Assembly: GCF_031450785.1 (NCBI RefSeq)
Contig: NZ_JARTWB010000003.1
Location: forward strand, 558,001 to 622,000
DNA: 64,000 nucleotides
Direction: 5' to 3'
DNA from: Caballeronia sp. LZ062
GTDB taxonomy: Bacteria; Pseudomonadota; Gammaproteobacteria; Burkholderiales; Burkholderiaceae
The notes below the pieces were generated by a model. It saw only the letters and a list, made by a program, of their open reading frames with translations. It was not told the origin of the DNA and ran no database searches. Numbering within the stretch: position 1 is the first letter of the stretch; the number at the start of each line of letters is the position of its first letter. Position numbers and translations under genes: made by a program. Of the stretch, positions 63,252 through 64,000 are shown in pieces.

Positions 63252-64000
63252 TTACGCCATCGGCCGCAGCGTTTCCCACTTGAGGTCGGTGAAACACGGC
63301 CCTTGCGTCGCTTCGCTGAATTTGACGTCGTTATGTTCGGCATTCCATTCCATGACGAGCACGTTCTCTTCGATATCGACGGTCAGATCCCAGCCGACGC
63401 AGCGCGCGAACGGTGCCTTCGCGTGCAATTCGATTGCCTTCTCGACGCACTTCGCGAACGCGGGCAAGGTCACGCCGTCGAACCTGACTTTCGAATCCGG
63501 ATGCGCGTCCACGCGGGTCCAGTCGCTCAGATAGCCCGAGCTGAAGAGCCGCCCGGTCTGGAGATCCACGGGCACGCATACTTCACTGTCCGGGCGGATG
63601 TACGTGTCGGCGGAGCGGCCGAGGCGCAGGAAACAGGCGCGCAGCGAGATATTGCCGGCATCGTCGACGACCGTGGTCAGGCGCAGCGTCGCCACTGCTT
63701 TCGACGCGAACTGGTCGAACGCAGCGTGCTGCACGATAAAGCGTTGCAGCACGCCATTGCCGAGCTGGCTGATGCGCTCGGCGTCGAAATCCTTGCGGTC
63801 GATCAGGAACACGCCTTTGCCCTGCATCGAGTGATCGAGCTTGAAGGCGATTCTGTCTGTCGTGCTGAAAACAATGTTCGCGACTTGCGACTTGTGGATG
63901 GCGGTGTGATCGGCCGTATAGAAGATGCCGTTCACGTAGTAACCGAGGTCGGGGAACGCGTCGTCCTGAAAGAGCAGCCGAGACACGGGCTTGAGATGGG
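63252..64000 (-). CDS. ATP-grasp family protein, N-terminal part beyond the window
   Basis: The C-terminal 249 or so residues of a longer protein: the reading frame is open through the right edge of the window, upstream of an in-frame GTG at 63986. ATP-grasp features include TDRIAFKLDHSMQGKGVFLI (nucleotide loop) and VGWDLTVDIEENVLVMEWNA (magnesium-binding end), like the sugar-transfer-associated ATP-grasp family. It is separated from otnK by 188 bp on the same strand, so no operon is claimed. Function unknown. Confidence 0.75.
   Translation of the reverse strand, partial: HLKPVSRLLFQDDAFPDLGYYVNGIFYTADHTAIHKSQVANIVFSTTDRIAFKLDHSMQGKGVFLIDRKDFDAERISQLGNGVLQRFIVQHAAFDQFASKAVATLRLTTVVDDAGNISLRACFLRLGRSADTYIRPDSEVCVPVDLQTGRLFSSGYLSDWTRVDAHPDSKVRFDGVTLPAFAKCVEKAIELHAKAPFARCVGWDLTVDIEENVLVMEWNAEHNDVKFSEATQGPCFTDLKWETLRPMA

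Overview
The window looks like chromosomal DNA of a high-GC member of Burkholderia sensu lato (Paraburkholderia or Caballeronia are the best guesses). The reasons are the dense, GC-rich coding, small families typical of that group (DUF4148, DUF3331, DUF3140, DUF4410), and the density of sugar ABC transporters and c-di-GMP proteins. I see no rRNA, tRNA, CRISPR array, insertion sequence, integrase or prophage gene. About 53 genes are supported. Both window edges cut a gene.

Layout. 1-6280: a ribose/galactofuranose-type sugar ABC transporter and a LacI regulator, with a divergent PhyH-type dioxygenase plus aldose 1-epimerase pair; ACTAAT/ATTAGT palindromes tie them together. 6281-8462: small exported or hypothetical genes. 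8529-11213: a consensus LexA box driving a radical SAM DNA-repair protein and a DUF4130-UdgX fusion. 11210-18355: SDR, DUF4410 protein, cardiolipin synthase-like enzyme, MHYT-GGDEF-EAL protein, MarR, DUF4148 protein and an EAL protein. 18665-27212: a polyol locus with a CUT1 ABC transporter, SorC-type regulator, a dicarbonyl/L-xylulose reductase-like SDR, a xylitol/sorbitol-type dehydrogenase and an erythritol/threitol-type dehydrogenase. 27962-31966: a Tat-exported molybdenum hydroxylase with a triheme cytochrome c.

31992-36391: DUF1488, DUF3331, and a YceH-MnmD-amidase operon. 36392-47143: the most interesting region, an amidoligase island with two circularly permuted ATP-grasp enzymes, two alpha-E domains (one fused to an ATP-grasp), two transglutaminase-like proteins (one fused to a DUF2126 amidoligase) and, on the opposite strand, a zinc-ribbon HETGH metallopeptidase. 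A glycosyltransferase-like gene of unknown role follows. 48177-53209: a RibD-like reductase, a small hydrophilic protein, a chemoreceptor, a PilZ protein and a diguanylate cyclase. 53502-61079: a Tat-exported tyrosinase, PoxB, a PRISE-type reductase and a hybrid histidine kinase with duplicated PAS domains. 61106-64000: OtnC and OtnK for C4 sugar-acid breakdown, and the 3' part of an ATP-grasp gene.

Together the genes describe a metabolically flexible soil or host-associated bacterium: several sugar and polyol uptake systems with their own regulators, periplasmic oxidation (Mo hydroxylase, tyrosinase, PoxB at the membrane), extensive c-di-GMP and two-component signalling, and two poorly described systems (the SOS-linked UdgX operon and the amidoligase island).
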